A stretch of 64,000 nt of DNA from Guillardia theta CCMP2712 (Eukaryota; Cryptophyceae; Pyrenomonadales; Geminigeraceae), in NCBI RefSeq assembly GCF_000315625.1, contig NW_005434637.1:48505-112504 (forward strand), read 5' to 3'. The position numbers were made by a program, and so were the translations under genes. Positions 21,121-31,487 of this stretch are shown in pieces (position 1 is the first letter of the stretch; each line of letters opens with the position of its first letter). Under the pieces are notes generated by a model. That model was given only the letters and a program-made list of their open reading frames with translations. It did no database searches and was not told where the DNA came from.

Positions 21121-23055
21121 ATGCCCTTGTTCGCATGGACGGCGTCGGCGGCAGCAACTGAGTTTGTAGATGAGACTGGAACAGGATTTTCTGAGCTGGG
21201 AGGTGACAAGACAGGTGACACATGGTTGACATCATTTTCGAGGCGCTTCTCTCAGCTTGTCAATGGGCATTTTCGGAGTCACCCAGATCCTCATAAGTCA
21301 GATAGGATGAGGATTGCGACTGACTTACTAGAAGAAAATGTCGGTGATGTCAAGATATCAGAATGGCAAGCAACCATGATATTGTTCAAGAGCTCGTTCG
21401 GAATTGGCATGTTGAGTCTACCCTACGCGTTTTCAAAGTCGGGCATGGTTCCAGGGATGATTGCAATCTGCATCATCGCCAAAATTACCAATTTCTCTAC
21501 TAAGCTTCTGGTCTGGAACAAGAGAAAATTGCAGAGTGGAACCAACAGCGTGCTTGGGATCCCAGACATCGCCTACCTGTGCTGGGGTTGGCCTGGCCTG
21601 GCGGTCGCAAGCGCTGTCATCATCTGTTGTCAGGTGGGAAACTGCATCGCGTACACTATCTTCCTCGCTCTCACCACCTCCTCGCTGCTGGAGGAGTCAA
21701 GTGCTGGCTTTGGCATCCTGCAGGAGAGCGAATCACCTTTCATCCCCCTCGCACTGTGCTGGGCGGTGCTTTTCTCTTTCCTGGTGCAGATGAAGGAGCT
21801 CAAGACTTATGCTCCTCTTTTATTCACAGCACAGATAGCTCACATCACAGCCGTTATCACAATCATCTTTTACGGCCTTTTACATGATCACGTGTGCGGG
21901 GAGGTAGAAGTGAAAGTATTCTGCAGCGTCAGAGTTGGAACGCATTGGGAGACGTTTCCAATCTTCCTGGGGATTGCAGTCTTTGCTGTAGAGGGCATTC
22001 CCATGGTTCTAGCGATCGAAAATTCAATGGCAACCCCAGAACGGTTTGAGACTGCATTCGATAGAGCACAGATTTGTCTAGTTTCTTGCTTCCTGGCATT
22101 CGGCGTGATGGGATATTGGCTTTATGGTGATAACACGAAGAGTGTGATTGTTTTGAACGTGTTGGGAACAACCGGGCTCATGGTAAAGGCGCTGCTCTGC
22201 CTGGTCATATCTCTGTCTTACCCCCTCCAATTCATGCCAGCTGGGGAAGTGTTGAAGGCTATCTCGGAGAGCTCTATCTCGAGGAGCATTTACGACGCCG
22301 TTACCCTACGCTACTTCCACGACATGTCGTATCTGGAGTGGAAAGAAAAGTTCTGGATGGTCTTGAAGGTTTGCGCTGTCCTTGGCGGTGCCTGGGTTGC
22401 TATTATTTTCCCCCATTTTGGTCACTTCCTTTCCATATTGGGCTCCATAACGTTTTCTCTCATCACCTTCTTCCTCCCTCCTCTGTTCTACTTGCAGACC
22501 TTCCACTGGCAAGTCAGCAATCGCATGTTGGCAGCTTGTCTGCTTACCTCATGCTTTGGTGTCGCTGTCACATGCGTCGGCCTCTGGAGCAACCTGCTGG
22601 CAACAAGTCACCTGCAGGGGATCGAGCATTCTCCTCCAAACCCGACAAGTCCCGAATTCCAGCAGGCACGGAAAGTCTACAAGGTTGCAGAAGGACAGAT
22701 AGCTCGACAAATCCCCAAGGATATGAAGCATGCATTGATCAAGTACGCCAAGCAAGCTGGGAACAAAGCCATCAAGCACATGATTGAGGACCATGATATC
22801 TCAGGAACAGTCAAGCAGAAGATGGTTTCGAACAAGTCGATGGCGCATGCTGAGGCGGAGCCTCCTTCAGGCACTGCCAACAACTCGGAAGAAGCTGGAG
22901 TCCAACCTGCTCATGCGCTGCACATGGCGCAAGAGGCCCATGCACCTCCCAGGATCATCAACTTTCCATCTCACAGCAGCAACGGCAGCACGAAGGAGAC
23001 GGAAGAGACCGGCGGCCAGCGAGTGGTCTATCGTCCGATTGGGTTGAAGCATTAG
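21121..23055 (+). CDS. Amino acid/auxin permease (AAAP family) transporter
   Basis: Single-exon frame of 644 aa. The first ~85 residues are hydrophilic. At ~90 the family signature begins (MILFKSSFGIGMLSLPYAF), followed by about eleven hydrophobic helices to ~505. The PF01490-type features are a glycine-rich TM1, a long charged loop after TM2 and a conserved acidic helix (AVEGIPMVLAIENSM). A ~140-residue hydrophilic C-terminal extension, helical and then Pro/Thr-rich, is longer than in most AAAP members. The family exports or imports neutral amino acids with H+ at the plasma membrane or vacuole; the substrate cannot be told. The stop lies 57 bp from the convergent PRELI gene, so the 3' UTRs probably overlap. 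Confidence 0.9.
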   Translation: MPLFAWTASAAATEFVDETGTGFSELGGDKTGDTWLTSFSRRFSQLVNGHFRSHPDPHKSDRMRIATDLLEENVGDVKISEWQATMILFKSSFGIGMLSLPYAFSKSGMVPGMIAICIIAKITNFSTKLLVWNKRKLQSGTNSVLGIPDIAYLCWGWPGLAVASAVIICCQVGNCIAYTIFLALTTSSLLEESSAGFGILQESESPFIPLALCWAVLFSFLVQMKELKTYAPLLFTAQIAHITAVITIIFYGLLHDHVCGEVEVKVFCSVRVGTHWETFPIFLGIAVFAVEGIPMVLAIENSMATPERFETAFDRAQICLVSCFLAFGVMGYWLYGDNTKSVIVLNVLGTTGLMVKALLCLVISLSYPLQFMPAGEVLKAISESSISRSIYDAVTLRYFHDMSYLEWKEKFWMVLKVCAVLGGAWVAIIFPHFGHFLSILGSITFSLITFFLPPLFYLQTFHWQVSNRMLAACLLTSCFGVAVTCVGLWSNLLATSHLQGIEHSPPNPTSPEFQQARKVYKVAEGQIARQIPKDMKHALIKYAKQAGNKAIKHMIEDHDISGTVKQKMVSNKSMAHAEAEPPSGTANNSEEAGVQPAHALHMAQEAHAPPRIINFPSHSSNGSTKETEETGGQRVVYRPIGLKH

Positions 23056-23111
23056 GAAATTCTTCTGTAAAGCGAAAAATGCAAACAGACAGGCCAAAGA
23101 AACTTTAATAT

Positions 23112-23887
23112 CTATGACTGTGGAGGATTAAAGTTCGAACAGAACCACGACTTGTTTTGGATGCTCTTGCAGTTCCCCTTGATTCTTTCAATTATTCCAT
23201 TGATCACATCCTCGCCCTCCTTCACGTTTCCGAGGAGCTTGCTGGCAGCAAACGACTCGATTTTCTCTCCTATACCAAACCAAGACCCTTTGGCAGGAGC
23301 TGCTGCGAGCAAGCAAAGTAAGAAGAGACAAGTGGCATGCAGATTAACCGAGAATACGGTCACCTTCCGTTGTTGTTTCTGCTGCATGCCTCGGAAACGC
23401 CTCAGCGCTTACATTGATGGTGTAAGCTGTTTGAAAGAAGCTCTCTCGGCTTGAGTGGTACTTGGACAGGCTGGAGCAACCAAGGATGCTGGTAAAGTTG
23501 ATGTTCGATGTCTTGACATCCATCGATCTCTTCTTCGCGTCCACAACAACCTCTTCCAGCAGATATAAAGGCCTGGGTGGATGCAGGTAGTGAGCCACTC
23601 TGACAATACAACCGAAGCATTACTTGGATCCAAAAAAAGGTCTTATATACGACGGCAGTTTCCCTTCCATCGTGAGCAACCTGATACTGCACAGTCGCCC
23701 ATGGCCGTCAATCTTTCGAGATAGCACCTGCACAGATATGTTTCAACAGAATTGGTCTATACTTGCGCAGTATGATAACCTCGACACTCTTTACAAACTT
23801 GTGATTTTCATACTTGTCCCACAGAGCAGTGCTGACAAGCTCGAAGGGATGGAAATACAAGCCATGGTGTTCCAAGGTTCGTGGCAT
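23112..23887 (-). CDS. PRELI/UPS-family mitochondrial lipid-transfer protein (4 exons)
   Basis: Exons 23887-23780, 23727-23624, 23599-23364 and 23302-23112 join to 639 nt (212 aa; PRELID1 is ~219). The fold landmarks are FHPFELVSTALWDKYEN near the N-terminus, KSVEV, GRLCSIRLLTMEGKLPSY, a VVVDAKKRSMDVKTSNI strand pair and a C-terminal helix GEKIESFAASKLLGNVKEG. Family members shuttle phosphatidic acid or phosphatidylserine across the mitochondrial intermembrane space together with Mdm35/TRIAP1. The lipid handled here is unknown. The second intron is odd: the spliced form that keeps the conserved YIRPFFG segment needs a 24-nt intron (23600-23623). A 51-nt intron from the same acceptor also keeps frame but removes nine residues. 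Confidence 0.85.
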
Positions 23888-23982
23888 GAGGTCAAGAACG
23901 GCTGAAGGAAGACAAGAGAAGCAAGGAGAGGAAACGAGGGAGCAAGGTTTCGTTTTAAGTTTTACACACACATAAAAAGAAC

Positions 23983-24000
23983 TTATGTGAGCTCACATAA
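23983..24000. repeat. 18-bp perfect palindrome downstream of tRNA-Asp
   Basis: TTATGTGAGCTCACATAA is fully self-complementary. Just beyond it the tRNA-sense strand carries a T5 run (~24001-24005), so the area could include the Pol III stop. Confidence 0.8.
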
Positions 24001-24040
24001 AAAGAGACTTCCTTGATTCAGGAAGGACCACCCTAAGGGT

Positions 24041-24112
24041 CGCCGCGTCTGGGAATTGAACCCAGGTCTCCCGCGTGACAGGCGGGGATACTGACCACTA
24101 TACTAACACGGC
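24041..24112 (-). tRNA. tRNA-Asp (GTC)
   Basis: 72-nt cloverleaf on the minus strand. The acceptor stem GCCGTGT pairs with ACGCGGC (one G-T) plus discriminator G. The D arm carries the A-box TAGTATAGTGGTCAGTAT. The anticodon stem-loop is CCCGC-CTGTCAC-GCGGG with anticodon GTC. The T arm CTGGG-TTCAATT-CCCAG carries the B-box. No intron and no encoded CCA. A T-rich Pol III terminator lies ~40 nt downstream on the transcribed strand. Confidence 0.97.
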
Positions 24113-25329
24113 AGTCAGAAGCGCAGGTTGTTGCGCTCGCCTTGCACGTGTGCAGGGCCCTAATCATTATATACTAGACCCCGACTGCACAACGCACGAT
24201 CATCGGTGTGAGTGTCACTGCGGTGCCAGCGCCCACGTCACACTGCCCGACCAGGCCGGCCCGGGGTGCGACGGCCGGGCCACACGGGGGTCCGTACTAC
24301 CGTACGGCCGCGGCGCCGGGCAGACTCTCACTCACTGCGGCCTGCCCGTGCCACCGCCGGGCACGTGACTGACCGAATCCGAGTTGGGGACCAGCGACGG
24401 CGGCGCGGGAGTCAATCATGGTTGTCAACTTCAGCGCAAAAGGGTCCCAGGGAGACTCACATGGGGGTATGGGTACGGTACGGTACTGTACGGTAGGGTA
24501 CGGTACGGTAGGGTACGGTATGGTACGGTACGGCGGGATATAGAGGGTGGTATCTTCGGAACCTCCGGGCCTCCGCGCGTCGGACTAAGTGGTAGTAAAA
24601 AAAAGAATTGGTCAAAAATTTGTTTCACGTGCTTTAGAGGTCACGAAAAGCATCGTTTTCCCATAAGCTATCTTGATAGGGGTCTAACTGCCGAGTGATA
24701 TGAGTGGGTAGGGTGGTCAATGTACCTCATGAGCACCCCTTCTCTGAATGGTATATAGACGGGTAGAGAATTCAAAGTTTCAAATTAGCAAACCCGTCAG
24801 CACGTGAGCACAAGACCGTAACGTCTTTATCTCAGGTGGTAGGGTAGCGGTAATTGGAGGGGTAGGGTAGAGTGGGAGGCTTTTGGAGAATGATGGGGTA
24901 GGCTTACACCCGTTCATCTCTCGAGCCAATAGGGGGTAGTGGTCCTATCCAGAAAGTGGATTTCTAGCAAATGGGGGTGGTGTAGTTGTGTAGATCATTG
25001 GGGGTAGGGTTCACGTGGTCAGAAAGGGGTACGGATAAGGGCGAACCAGGCGAGGAGAGTAGGTTGAGGACATTGTTGGCTTGCAGGGAGGCAGGGAGGA
25101 ACATAGCGGTTTGATGCAGTGCCGTACATGATGTCCTTGATGATATATGAGTTCTATATTATTTGATACGATCAAAGCATTGAGAATGTGATCGACAAGC
25201 GTGTAGATGAGAAAATATTCGAGTGAAGATGTTCCAATCTGCCATACACACGCTCCTCCACATAAGAAACCTGCCTAGCACTGAAATTTTCTCCTACCAC
25301 CATCGATCTCTTTCTCACCATTCTGGCAG
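24113..25329. other. Intergenic: GC-rich patch, GGTACGGTAC repeat, GGGGTAG-rich stretch
   Basis: 24220-24380 is GC-rich with nested palindromes. 24466-24540 is a degenerate GGTACGGTAGGGTACGG array. 24690-25050 is rich in GGGGTAGG words. The last ~280 bp precede the H+-PPase and presumably hold its promoter and 5' UTR. No gene found. Confidence 0.6.
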
Positions 25330-28158
25330 ATGCAACAACATCTTGGGCTTCGATTTGGGTTGCTACTTTCTGTGTGCATGCAGATGGTCTCAGCATCTGA
25401 GACACTAGGGATTCTAGATCAAATCAAAAAGGCTGGCGGTGAAAGAGATGCTACCTTGATGATTTACATTCCCGCCGGATTTGCGATCTTGTTCTCTGTG
25501 TATCTCTTCTTCCGCGTCAAGGCAGTATCTATCCTCAAGACGGAGGGAGCATCGGCTGCATCCTTCGAAGAGCTGAAAAACTGTTACGAGACCATCCAAG
25601 CTGGAGCCAAGGCGTTCCTTTGGGCTGAGTACCAAGTGTGCACTATCTTCGTGATCCTGTTTGCGGTGCTTGTTTTTATCCTCACTTCGCGTATCCCCAC
25701 CTTGTCTGCGACGGGAGACTCGTACGAATGGAAGTGGAAGATTGGAGGGCTGACCTGCGCTTCTTTCCTGGTCGGAGCCTTCACTTCCATCCTGTCCGGA
25801 TATATCGGCATGATGGTTGCAGTGTTTGCAAATGGCAGAACCACAGTTGCTGCTCTCGCCGACGGAGGAGCTGGCTGGACAGCAGCCTTCAACGTTGCCT
25901 TCCGCTCGGGAGCGATCATGGGCTTTTCCAACTGTGGTCTGGCTCTCATCATTCTATACGGTCTGTGCCAGATCTACCGCGACGTGTTCACAGACATCAT
26001 CGATGGCAAGAGGTACATCCAGTACACTCAGCTCTTCGAGTGCGTGTCTGGCTTCGGTCTCGGTGGGTCGGCGATCGCCTTGTTCGGAAGGGTAGGAGGA
26101 GGAATCTTCACCAAGGCTGCCGATGTCGGAGCGGACCTCTCTGGGAAAGTGATCGGGTTGGGAGATGGCAAGAAGCTCGACGAAGATTCTCCGTACAACC
26201 CTGCGGTCATTGCTGACAACGTCGGTGACAACGTCGGTGATGTTGCGGGAATGGGAAGCGACTTGTTTGGCTCTCTCGGAGAAGCTTCCTGTGCTGCGAT
26301 GCTGCTGGGTGCAGCAATCGGAGAGATCAGCACGGCTGGATGGTCAGCGCTCATGTATCCGCTCTACATCTCCACCATCGGAATCTGCGCATGTCTTGTG
26401 ATGCACTTCGTCGCTACTGATATCTGGCCTGTGCGATGCGAAACGGACATCGAGAAGGTCCTCAAGATTCAGCTGCTGGGAACTGCTATAATCATGTCTG
26501 GCATCATGTACCCTGTAACCGACGGCTTCCTGCCTAACAGTATGACCATCGACGGCGTCACTCGTCTTGTCACTTCGGACAATGTCTACGGTTGCGTGTT
26601 GTTCGGCATCTGGGCTGGCACTATCATCGGCTTCATCACCGAGTACTTCACCTCGCACACCTACAAGCCTACTCGCGATGTAGCCAAGGCTTGCGAGACT
26701 GGAGCAGCCACCAACATCATCTATGGCATCGCTCTCGGGTACCTCTCCTCTATCATCCCCGTCGGCCTCATCGCAGGAGCCGTATACTTCTGCTTGAAGA
26801 CCACTGGCTTGTATGGCGTAGCTTGCGGTGCTCTTGGCATGCTCTCGACCCTCGCAACGTGCCTCACCATCGACGTGTATGGTCCCATCTCTGACAACGC
26901 GGGAGGCATCGCTGAGATGGCCGAGTTCCCCCCCAACGTGCGCGACAAGACTGATGCTCTTGATGCTGCCGGAAACACGACGGCAGCCATTGGCAAGGGC
27001 TTCGCCATCGGGTCTGCGGCCCTTGTGTCCGTCTCCTTGACCGGCGCATTTGTTGCTCGATGCTCCTTCTCCATGTCGGCAGCCAGCAAGCTCAACGAGC
27101 ATGGGGTCAACCTCATGTCTGCCGTCGTCTTCGCTTTCCTCATCTTCGGTGCGAACATCCCGTACTGGTTCTCAGCTCTTACCATGAAATCTGTCGGAGA
27201 AGCCGCAAACTCGATGGTGCGGGAGGTGGCGAGGCAGTGGGCGGAGATCCCTGGGCTAAAAGACACAGCTTCGCTCGACTTTGACACGCGTGCTGAGAAA
27301 CGTGCAGCTGGAGAGAAGCTGGCGACGCCCGACTACCAGAGGTGCATCGCCATTGCCACAAACGCCTCGCTGAAGGAGATGATTGCTCCTGCTGCCCTGG
27401 TCGTCCTCTCCCCCATCATCGTCGGCTCTCTCTTCGGAGTAGAGGCGGTGGTGGGTCTTTTGGCGGGCGCCATGTCCTCGTCTGTGCAGCTTGCTATTTC
27501 CATGTCCAACACAGGAGGAGCATGGGACAACGCAAAGAAGTTCACGGAGAAGGGAGGACTGAACGGATGGTTCATGTTCAGAGATGGATCCAACGTCAAT
27601 GAGGATGAGTTCAAGAGGAAAGCTGCCGACTACAACGGAGACGAGGTTCTAGTCGTGCCTGATGCGGCCAGGGGAAGCTACTTTCCTCCAAGCATCCCTC
27701 CTTCCGTTGTGGCAGCCCCGATGCCGGGCATGGCGATGATGGGAGCCCCGGCCATGAGCGCGCAGTACATCATGCCGATGACTTCGATCCCTGATGGGCA
27801 GATGCACGTCGTGATGGGAACTGCGTTCGGAGGGGAGGAGAAGCCTCAAAGGCCCTTCAAGGACTGGCTGAACGAGCTCTCCAAGACCGACCCGGCCAGG
27901 CACAAGCGCATCATGCAGGGCGACGAAGGCGTGAGGACGGTAGACGGCAGGACCGTTGTCTATGCAGGCAAGAAATCCAACGTGCATGCTGCTGCGGTTG
28001 TGGGCGACACGGTGGGAGATCCTTTCAAGGACACGTCAGGACCAGCTCTCAACATCGTGATGAAGCTGATGGCTATCATCTCGGTTGTCTTTGCTGACTT
28101 CTTCATGAGCATCAACCATGGCAATGGAGCCTCGCATGCAGGCAATCTGATCTATTAA
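25330..28158 (+). CDS. Membrane-bound H+-translocating pyrophosphatase, divergent
   Basis: Single-exon 942-aa frame that hydrolyses PPi and pumps H+ into an acidic compartment. The N-terminus (LRFGLLLSVCMQMVSASE) reads as a signal peptide. Conserved blocks: DVGADLSGK, NPAVIADNVGDNVGDVAGMG, DNAGGIAEMA, GGAWDNAKK and GDTVGDPFKDTSGP. GNTTAAIGKG has Ala at the site that is Lys in K+-independent enzymes, so K+-dependent type I is predicted. Oddities: the DX7KXE motif reads DVGADLSGKVI (Glu replaced by Ile, with extra residues after it). GSLGE stands where GSYAE is usual. About 125 extra residues, Met/Pro-rich in part, lie between AKK (~737) and AAVVGDT (~887). Length is ~170 aa above the usual ~770. 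Whether it is fully active cannot be judged from sequence. Confidence 0.92.
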   Translation: MQQHLGLRFGLLLSVCMQMVSASETLGILDQIKKAGGERDATLMIYIPAGFAILFSVYLFFRVKAVSILKTEGASAASFEELKNCYETIQAGAKAFLWAEYQVCTIFVILFAVLVFILTSRIPTLSATGDSYEWKWKIGGLTCASFLVGAFTSILSGYIGMMVAVFANGRTTVAALADGGAGWTAAFNVAFRSGAIMGFSNCGLALIILYGLCQIYRDVFTDIIDGKRYIQYTQLFECVSGFGLGGSAIALFGRVGGGIFTKAADVGADLSGKVIGLGDGKKLDEDSPYNPAVIADNVGDNVGDVAGMGSDLFGSLGEASCAAMLLGAAIGEISTAGWSALMYPLYISTIGICACLVMHFVATDIWPVRCETDIEKVLKIQLLGTAIIMSGIMYPVTDGFLPNSMTIDGVTRLVTSDNVYGCVLFGIWAGTIIGFITEYFTSHTYKPTRDVAKACETGAATNIIYGIALGYLSSIIPVGLIAGAVYFCLKTTGLYGVACGALGMLSTLATCLTIDVYGPISDNAGGIAEMAEFPPNVRDKTDALDAAGNTTAAIGKGFAIGSAALVSVSLTGAFVARCSFSMSAASKLNEHGVNLMSAVVFAFLIFGANIPYWFSALTMKSVGEAANSMVREVARQWAEIPGLKDTASLDFDTRAEKRAAGEKLATPDYQRCIAIATNASLKEMIAPAALVVLSPIIVGSLFGVEAVVGLLAGAMSSSVQLAISMSNTGGAWDNAKKFTEKGGLNGWFMFRDGSNVNEDEFKRKAADYNGDEVLVVPDAARGSYFPPSIPPSVVAAPMPGMAMMGAPAMSAQYIMPMTSIPDGQMHVVMGTAFGGEEKPQRPFKDWLNELSKTDPARHKRIMQGDEGVRTVDGRTVVYAGKKSNVHAAAVVGDTVGDPFKDTSGPALNIVMKLMAIISVVFADFFMSINHGNGASHAGNLIY

Positions 28159-28296
28159 TTGATAATACGTTGATGAATCTTATGAATTAAAATGATTGAA
28201 AGATAAAGTTATCAAAATCTTATCACCATGTCATGTTATGTTCAGGGCTTCTGGTCATGTGTTTGAACATTTCAATTCAGCCAAGTTGACATGATG

Positions 28297-29652
28297 TCAT
28301 CCTGTTGGGTCAAAGTCATTCGTGCCTGAACTCGCTGAGATCACACACACCTCAAGGGAGACAAGCTTAACATTCTCTGTCGTTTCTTGATTTGCCTGCA
28401 AAAACAAAGTCAAATTGCGCGGTCAGCATACTGATCGTCCGAGTACCTCCGATGCAAGTCTCAGCCAAATCCTCTGAAAATGATCTTTCATGAAGCATTG
28501 AGCAAGGTGTCGTGCCTGCAGTGACGTCATCACGTGCGATTGTTTGCGGCTTCTCACCTGAACTTCAGACTCTTCGACGTTGGTGACTGACGAGCACATC
28601 TCCTTGACAAAGATCTCACAAAGCTTCGCCACCACCATCGGAGTCTCTGCCGCGACCATCTGGCGTTGTGACGCTTCAGTGCTGACTCATCCACTATTTA
28701 CAAGCGATACCGAAACTCCTTCGTACTTCTTGATGTGTCGCTTGATGCCAGCAAGAGGAAGTTTGGTGGCCGAGTTGGTAGAGAGGATTGTATCTGACAG
28801 CACTTTCACATAAATCAAGGCTCAAAAACACAGCGCATACCGCACACTTGGTACTCATCGATGAGAAAGTTCATGTCCTGGTAGGTCGCAATTTGAGATC
28901 ATCTCGTCATCTCGGAACAACAGGTCACCTGCAGCTCGTTGGAGGAAGGCCAGGAACTTGTACTAGTGCTCGAGCAGAGGCTTGAGGTGGAGCTGATGCT
29001 CAGCGCCCGAGCTCGCCTCTTGTCTTGCGGAGTCACTGGCAGTCCCGTGTTGGTGATCTTTGACAGTGACAGGTATCACTTTGAAAGAAATACCTTGACA
29101 GACTTGTGTGTGTGTCCTGTTATCAGGATTGCTGTCGCTTTCATAGCTTGCATCCTCAATCTGAACGGAAAGTTCCGTGGCAGCAGGTTCAAAGACCTAT
29201 ACCGGCGTTACCTTGAACATTTCAGCAACGGTTGGATGTCACCGGACAGGTGTTGGCAGCTTCCACTGTCTTCAACGTATCGACGAGATGCTCAGAACCA
29301 TCGTATTCTACATCTCCGTCAAGTCACTTGAAAACCCAATAACAAAATTAACACACACCGAATTCCGACGAGAACATTTCTTGCAGAACGAATCTGTTCC
29401 ATTGTGGCAAGCTGTTTGAAAACATCAACATCAGCATGATTCTGATCTTGAAATGTTTGAAATTCACCCGCAGTCTGCTGACTCTGACAGACAAACTTGC
29501 TCCTCGACATTAGGTTTCTGATGCAAGGGTTGAAGACATTCGTTGTCAAAATGCTCAAATTCCAAATCATGGTGGCCAAAAATTATCTCATCGCTGATGG
29601 AGCAAACAGCGTCGTTGTCAATGTCTTGATGATCCAGGAACAATGATGCCAT
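28297..29652 (-). CDS. Histone-fold (NF-YC/NC2-alpha-like) transcription-type protein, multi-exon
   Basis: Start MASLFLDHQDIDNDAV (29652), acidic N-terminal exon. Middle exons are Ser/Thr-rich (TNTGLPVTPQDKRRARAL; SSWPSSNELQ). The histone fold is built from exons joined in phase: MNFLIDEYQVC, then STNSATKLPLAGIKRHIKK, then AAETPMVVAKLCEIFVKEM, then ARHLAQCFMKDHFQRIW. Introns here are 43-52 nt. LPLAGIK...AAETPMVVAKLCEIF matches helix 1 to helix 2 of CBF/NF-Y/archaeal-histone-type proteins. The ARHLAQC helix recalls the TSHLKQC element of NC2-alpha (DRAP1), though the N-terminal extension is unlike it. It likely heterodimerises with a partner histone-fold subunit in the nucleus. The exon structure of the first half is only partly resolved. 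The stop at 28297 lies 138 bp from the convergent H+-PPase. Confidence 0.65.
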
Positions 29653-30325
29653 CGTTTGCTGCGCAAGAAAAGCATCAAAAAGTATGATAATCCCATGTCA
29701 AGCTTTATCTTTTGATATCCTATCGCATCAACTATTTCATTTTAGATCACCATGTCTGATAAGTTCCTTATGTTTTCCCCTCATATCGCTTTATCATGTC
29801 TCGTATATCATCTATCTCTTCGTTATGCTCTATGTTCATCGCTGTCCTGTTCTCATCTGCTTTCTAGGTACCTAGTTTGTAATTCTTGTTTTCCTAGTAG
29901 GGTCTGACCGCTCACAACTACTCACAACCCTACCCACCTGGTCTCCGGCCCTCTTCAGACACTGAAAAGGGGGGGTGTCAAGGGGTTCAGAGCGGTCAGA
30001 AATGCAAATGATGGGTCGCATCTGGGGCCTGCTACCTGTTACCCCCTACACAAGACTGTAAAGTACCCCTACCTCATACAACTAATTGCTGTAATAAGAG
30101 TACCCAGCATATTCCACTCATAACAAGGGGCCCGTAGTAGTATACAACTTAGTCGCGGGAGTAGTAGTGGTTGAGTCTCAGTGGAACCGGGGGAACGGCG
30201 GCCCGGCCGCCGCCGTCGGCCCCGGATCGGACGGTCGCCGGTTCCACTGCACTGCGGCAGCGAGTTGCCCGGGCGGACAGGTCTGGAAGCCGGGAAGAGG
30301 AAAGGCTCTGCCGCGACTGATATAC
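29653..30325. other. Intergenic: CTACCC-rich and GC-rich stretch
   Basis: 29890-30130 has scattered CCTACCC/CCCCTAC words. 30180-30300 is a GC-rich palindromic patch (GGCGGCCCGGCCGCC). No gene seen. Confidence 0.5.
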
Positions 30326-30328
30326 TGA

Positions 30329-31487
30329 GGGGAGACTAACGCAGACCAAATTCAATTTCATTCTGGTACTAATTTTAAGTCAACTTGCGCTCGAGGTCGA
30401 AAAAGCAAATTGAAATCCAACTAAAAGTTCATTATATTTGAATTTCAAACGATGCGTTTGCAATTTCCGAATTTCGTCGCCCCTCCCTGCCATGGAAGGC
30501 GGGACGGGCATGTCGCTGGTGGATAACATACCCATCAATGATGGGTCGGATGATTATGAATTTACCTGCAGTGATGGAGAAGAAAGCATTTCCGAATCGT
30601 CCAGTGACGCAACTGAGATCTTAGGTCCACCGCTGAAGAAGAGACATCTTCGGAAAGGGAACAGGATCGGCAACTGGACGAAGAGGAATATGAGCAGGAA
30701 GAGGCTTGATTGGTACGAGTTTCAAAGAACTTTGAGTGACTATCAATTTCGTATATTCTATCGAATGTCTCGCACTGCATTCTAACATCTTTTGTCTCTC
30801 ATTCGTAATGATATTACTGGCAAAGAGGAACATGGAAGGAGGGGCAGTCCACATGGGTGTATCACGGCGGAGTTGAAACTGTCCATGATAATCAGATGGC
30901 TGGCAGGTGGCTCATATTTAAATATTCATCACTTCCATTGAGTCTCTGATTGTGCGGAAGAATGAAGTACTTGTGGCCATCTCGAATTGTGACCGTCCCT
31001 TGCGCATCAGATATCCTGATTTGAAGGACACAAATGCTTTGCAAAGCATCGCCACAGGCTTCAAGATGAAATCTTCTCGTGGCGTTTTTGATAGATGCAT
31101 CGGTGCCATTGATGGAGTACTGATTAAACTGCATTGTATCAAAGGAATGGAGTCGTACAGAGCTGCACGTTATTTCACTCGCAAGGGATACTATGCATTG
31201 AGAACCGTCGATTCCTTTGGTATGGTATACACAACCCGATTAGTACACATGATAGACTTGCTTTCTGCAAAGGAAAACTGGAGGATCTCAACCTCCTCCG
31301 TCCTTCTGTGCGTCGGTAGCTGGCGCCTTGGCAGCATCTTCTTGTAACGCGAAGAAAATGAGGGTAAAATTGGATATTGGATGTTATATTTAGCACTCAG
31401 AATACAAATATTTATGTTTCAAACCGTTTCACGTAACGAATTATTTCAAGATTTGCGAAATTGAATTTGGTCTGCGTTAGTCTCCCC
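30329..31487. mobile_element. PIF/Harbinger-type DNA transposon, degenerate
   Basis: Terminal inverted repeats are perfect over 31 bp: GGGGAGACTAACGCAGACCA at 30329, with its exact complement ending at 31487. Flanking TGA at 30326-30328 and 31488-31490 is a 3-bp target-site duplication, the size typical of PIF/Harbinger elements. Total 1159 bp. It encloses a transposase remnant. Intact TIRs and target duplication with a broken gene suggest fairly recent movement, perhaps driven by a copy elsewhere. Confidence 0.93.
30492..31347 (+). pseudogene. Harbinger-like (DDE_Tnp_4) transposase remnant
   Basis: Similarity to Harbinger transposases runs through YRMSRTAF, HLLSLI, GSPHGCITAELKLSI, RWLAGGSYLNIHH and GVFDRCIGAIDGVLIK. 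In-frame stops interrupt it after YRMSRTAF (30783) and after NIHHFH. The first catalytic Asp lies in GAIDG; the frame loses similarity at ~31240, before the later acidic residues, and ends at 31345. So it is truncated and not functional by itself. The N-terminal ~100 residues are acidic/Ser-rich. Confidence 0.85.

Noticed and set aside
24041-24112. tRNA-derived SINE instead of a tRNA g
   Set aside because: All arms pair correctly and no repeat body or A-rich tail follows.
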